This document shows positions 62,132 to 64,000 of a DNA stretch of 64,000 nt, one piece after another. The stretch spans positions 52,375 through 116,374 of the forward strand of contig JBEKRV010000003.1 of assembly GCA_049517675.1 (NCBI GenBank), read 5' to 3'. Position 1 is the stretch's first letter, and each line of letters starts with the position of its first letter. This stretch comes from Bog-756 sp049517675. GTDB taxonomy: Bacteria; Actinomycetota; Acidimicrobiia; Acidimicrobiales; RAAP-2. The translations under genes and the position numbers were made by a program. The notes beneath the pieces were generated by a model, which saw only the letters and a list, made by a program, of their open reading frames with translations, was not told the DNA's origin and ran no database searches.

Positions 62132-64000
62132 TCAACCGCCGGTCGAACCCACCGCCGCCCCGTGCCCGGTACCGTCCGACTGGCTGACCCACGTCTCGTA
62201 CATCTCGGCGTAGCGGCCGCCCCGGGCCACCAGCTCGGCATGGGTGCCGACCTCGATGATCCGGCCCTCGTCGACCACGGCGATCCGGTCGGCCCGCATG
62301 GCCGTCGACAGCCGGTGGGCGATGAGGATGGCCGTCCGGTTCTCGAGCAGCACGTCGAGTGCCGCCTCGATCTTGGTCTCGGACTGGAGGTCGAGATTCG
62401 AGGTGGCCTCGTCGAGCACCAGGACCCGCGGGCGGGCCAGGAAGGCGCGGGCCAGGGCAATGAGCTGGCGTTCACCCGACGAGAGGGTCTGACCCCGCTC
62501 GTGGACCACGGTGTCGAGGCCCCGGGGCATGCGCTCGACCACGTCGGTGAGGCCGACCCGGTCGACGGCCTCGTGGATCTCCTCGTCGGAGGCGTCGGGG
62601 CGGGCGAAGGCGATGTTGTCGCCGATGGTGCCGGCGAAGAGGAAGGGCTCCTGGGGCACCACGCCGAGCTGACTGCGCAGCGAGTGCATGGTGACCGTCC
62701 GCAGGTCGTGGCCGTCGATGGTCACCCGGCCCCCCGTCGGGTCGTAGAACCGGGTGACCAGCTTGGCCATCGTCGACTTCCCGGCCCCGGTCGGCCCGAC
62801 GAAGGCCACCGTCTCACCGGGCGCCACGGCCAGGTCGACGTCCTCGAGCACCGGTCGTCCGGGGAGGTAGGCGAAGTCGACGTGCTCGAACCGGATCGCC
62901 CCCTCGATGGGCGGCAGGACGACGGCGTCGGGCGCCTCGCGCACCTCGGGCTCGGTGTCGCACAGGTCGCGCAGCTTGTTCACCGACGCCTGGCCCTGCT
63001 GGTACGTGTTGTACTGCTGCACCAGGAGCTGGATCGGCTGGAAGAACCGGTTCAGGTAGAGGAAGAACGCGAACAGGCCGCCCAGGGACAGCTCGTGGTG
63101 GAGCACCATGTCCCCGCCGACGGCCAACAGGACCCCCTGGCCGATGATGCCCAGCATCTGGGTGCCGGGACCGTAGAGGGCATTGACATGGGCCGTGTAG
63201 TTGTTGGCATCCCGGTAGTCGCCCACCACGTTGCGGTGGTGGATCACGTTGTGGCGCTGACGGTTGTGGGCCGTCACGATGCGGACGCCGTGGAGGCTCT
63301 CGGACAGGTCGGCCAGCACGTTGGCGATCCCGTCGCGCACCTTGTCGTAGCCGCGCTCGGAGGCGCGCTTGAACCAGATCGACGCCGCCACCAGTGCCGG
63401 CACGATCAGGACCACGGTGACGAAGGCGAGGCGGACGTTGGTGGTGAAGAGGAAGACGGTGATGACGATCATGGTCAGCGCCTGGATGGCCAGCTGGGAG
63501 AGCCCGTCCTGCAGGAGCTGCTGGAGGTTCTCGATGTCGCTGGTCATCCGGCTCATGACCACGCCGGCCTTCTCCTCGGTGAAGAATCCGAGTGACAGGC
63601 GCTGGAGGTGGGCGAAGACCTTGACCCGGAGGTCGTTCATGACCCAGGCCGCCAGCCGTCCGGTCACCTGGACCGAGGAGCGCTGCGCCATCGCCGTGAT
63701 GCAGATGAACACCAGGTAGGCGACGGCCATGGCCACGACGACGCCGAAGTCGACGTGGCCCGGCCCCGGGACTCCTCCCATGCCGTTGTCGATGGCGTAC
63801 TCGGTGAGCTTCGGGCCCACCTGGCCGGCAACCGAGATCACGACCACCAGGAAGCCGGCAAGGGCGAGCATCCACGGGTACTTGGTGAGCAGGCGCCAGA
63901 GCGTCAGCCGCTTGAGCTCCTCCTCGTTGGCGTTCTGCTCGAAGACGATGTCGGGCTCGGGGTACTCGGGCTCCGAGGCGACCAGTCGGTCGACACCGGC
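62132..64000 (-). CDS. ABC exporter (fused permease-ATPase), start beyond window
   Basis: The frame is open to the right edge, so the N-terminus lies outside. The visible 622 residues start with A-G-V-D-R-L-V-A-S-E-P-E-Y and reach the stop. A six-helix ABC membrane domain is followed by the ATPase: Walker A G-P-T-G-A-G-K-S near 62785, the signature L-S-S-G-E-R-Q near 62475, and Walker B V-L-V-L-D-E-A-T-S-N-L-D near 62405. This is an MdlB/MsbA-like exporter, often one half of a heterodimer. The substrate is unknown. Confidence 0.92.
   Translation of the reverse strand, partial: AGVDRLVASEPEYPEPDIVFEQNANEEELKRLTLWRLLTKYPWMLALAGFLVVVISVAGQVGPKLTEYAIDNGMGGVPGPGHVDFGVVVAMAVAYLVFICITAMAQRSSVQVTGRLAAWVMNDLRVKVFAHLQRLSLGFFTEEKAGVVMSRMTSDIENLQQLLQDGLSQLAIQALTMIVITVFLFTTNVRLAFVTVVLIVPALVAASIWFKRASERGYDKVRDGIANVLADLSESLHGVRIVTAHNRQRHNVIHHRNVVGDYRDANNYTAHVNALYGPGTQMLGIIGQGVLLAVGGDMVLHHELSLGGLFAFFLYLNRFFQPIQLLVQQYNTYQQGQASVNKLRDLCDTEPEVREAPDAVVLPPIEGAIRFEHVDFAYLPGRPVLEDVDLAVAPGETVAFVGPTGAGKSTMAKLVTRFYDPTGGRVTIDGHDLRTVTMHSLRSQLGVVPQEPFLFAGTIGDNIAFARPDASDEEIHEAVDRVGLTDVVERMPRGLDTVVHERGQTLSSGERQLIALARAFLARPRVLVLDEATSNLDLQSETKIEAALDVLLENRTAILIAHRLSTAMRADRIAVVDEGRIIEVGTHAELVARGGRYAEMYETWVSQSDGTGHGAAVGSTGG

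Overview
The window is a single stretch of very GC-rich, densely coded actinobacterial chromosome. Several features point to the class Acidimicrobiia: a secreted deacetylase whose C-terminus is built from G-G-Y-W-L-V / D-G-G-V-F-S-F-G-D repeats (an arrangement I associate with that class), an F420-type luciferase-like oxidoreductase, mycothiol-isomerase-like DinB proteins, LppX/LprG-like lipoproteins and many GTG starts. This is inference from protein style; no rRNA or other marker gene is present. I see no tRNA, rRNA, CRISPR array, insertion sequence, prophage or integron.

Layout. 1-9.4 kb: a truncated HTH protein, a GNAT acetyltransferase, an epoxide hydrolase, a DinB-type protein, a SRPBCC protein, the repeat-bearing polysaccharide deacetylase, a zinc-ribbon/ATP-grasp pair, and a TetR regulator followed by a DHA2 drug-efflux pump, with a perfect palindrome in front of TetR. 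9.4-14.3 kb: sbcD-sbcC and an HNH-motif lipoprotein, all overlapping by 4 bp. 14.4-23.1 kb: a ThrE-like exporter, a 609-residue membrane protein of unknown function, a beta-lactamase-fold hydrolase with an alpha/beta hydrolase, an SDR, and a three-gene lipid- or steroid-type catabolic operon (SDR, DapB-like reductase, NTF2-like protein) preceded by a perfect 16-bp palindrome. 23.2-33.3 kb: small proteins, a lipoprotein with tag (DNA glycosylase), a PLP enzyme divergent from pdxH, an acyl-CoA dehydrogenase with a thioesterase, an F420-type oxidoreductase, and a phytoene-desaturase-like FAD enzyme. 33.5-44.1 kb: secreted and surface proteins, a GT87 glycosyltransferase, a zinc alcohol dehydrogenase pseudogene with three separate lesions, two lipoproteins and a divergent FtsH-like membrane AAA protease. 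44.3-47.8 kb: a compact cassette of MFS pump, MerR regulator, dienelactone hydrolase and DUF6295-like protein. 48.8-57.6 kb: a recC-recB-recD operon with 4-bp overlaps. 57.6-64 kb: methyltransferase, DinB-like protein, second FAD enzyme, DegV protein and the start-truncated end of an ABC exporter.

Taken together the window is mostly housekeeping plus catabolic and export functions. Two double-strand-break processing machines (SbcCD and RecBCD) lie about 35 kb apart. The most unusual items are the triple-lesion pseudogene, the perfect operator-like palindromes, the in-frame 15-bp repeats that supply several start codons in the MerR gene, the HNH lipoprotein coupled to sbcDC, the FtsH-like protease with an altered Walker B motif, and the MFS/MerR/hydrolase cassette. 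No clearly new defence or mobile system is visible.
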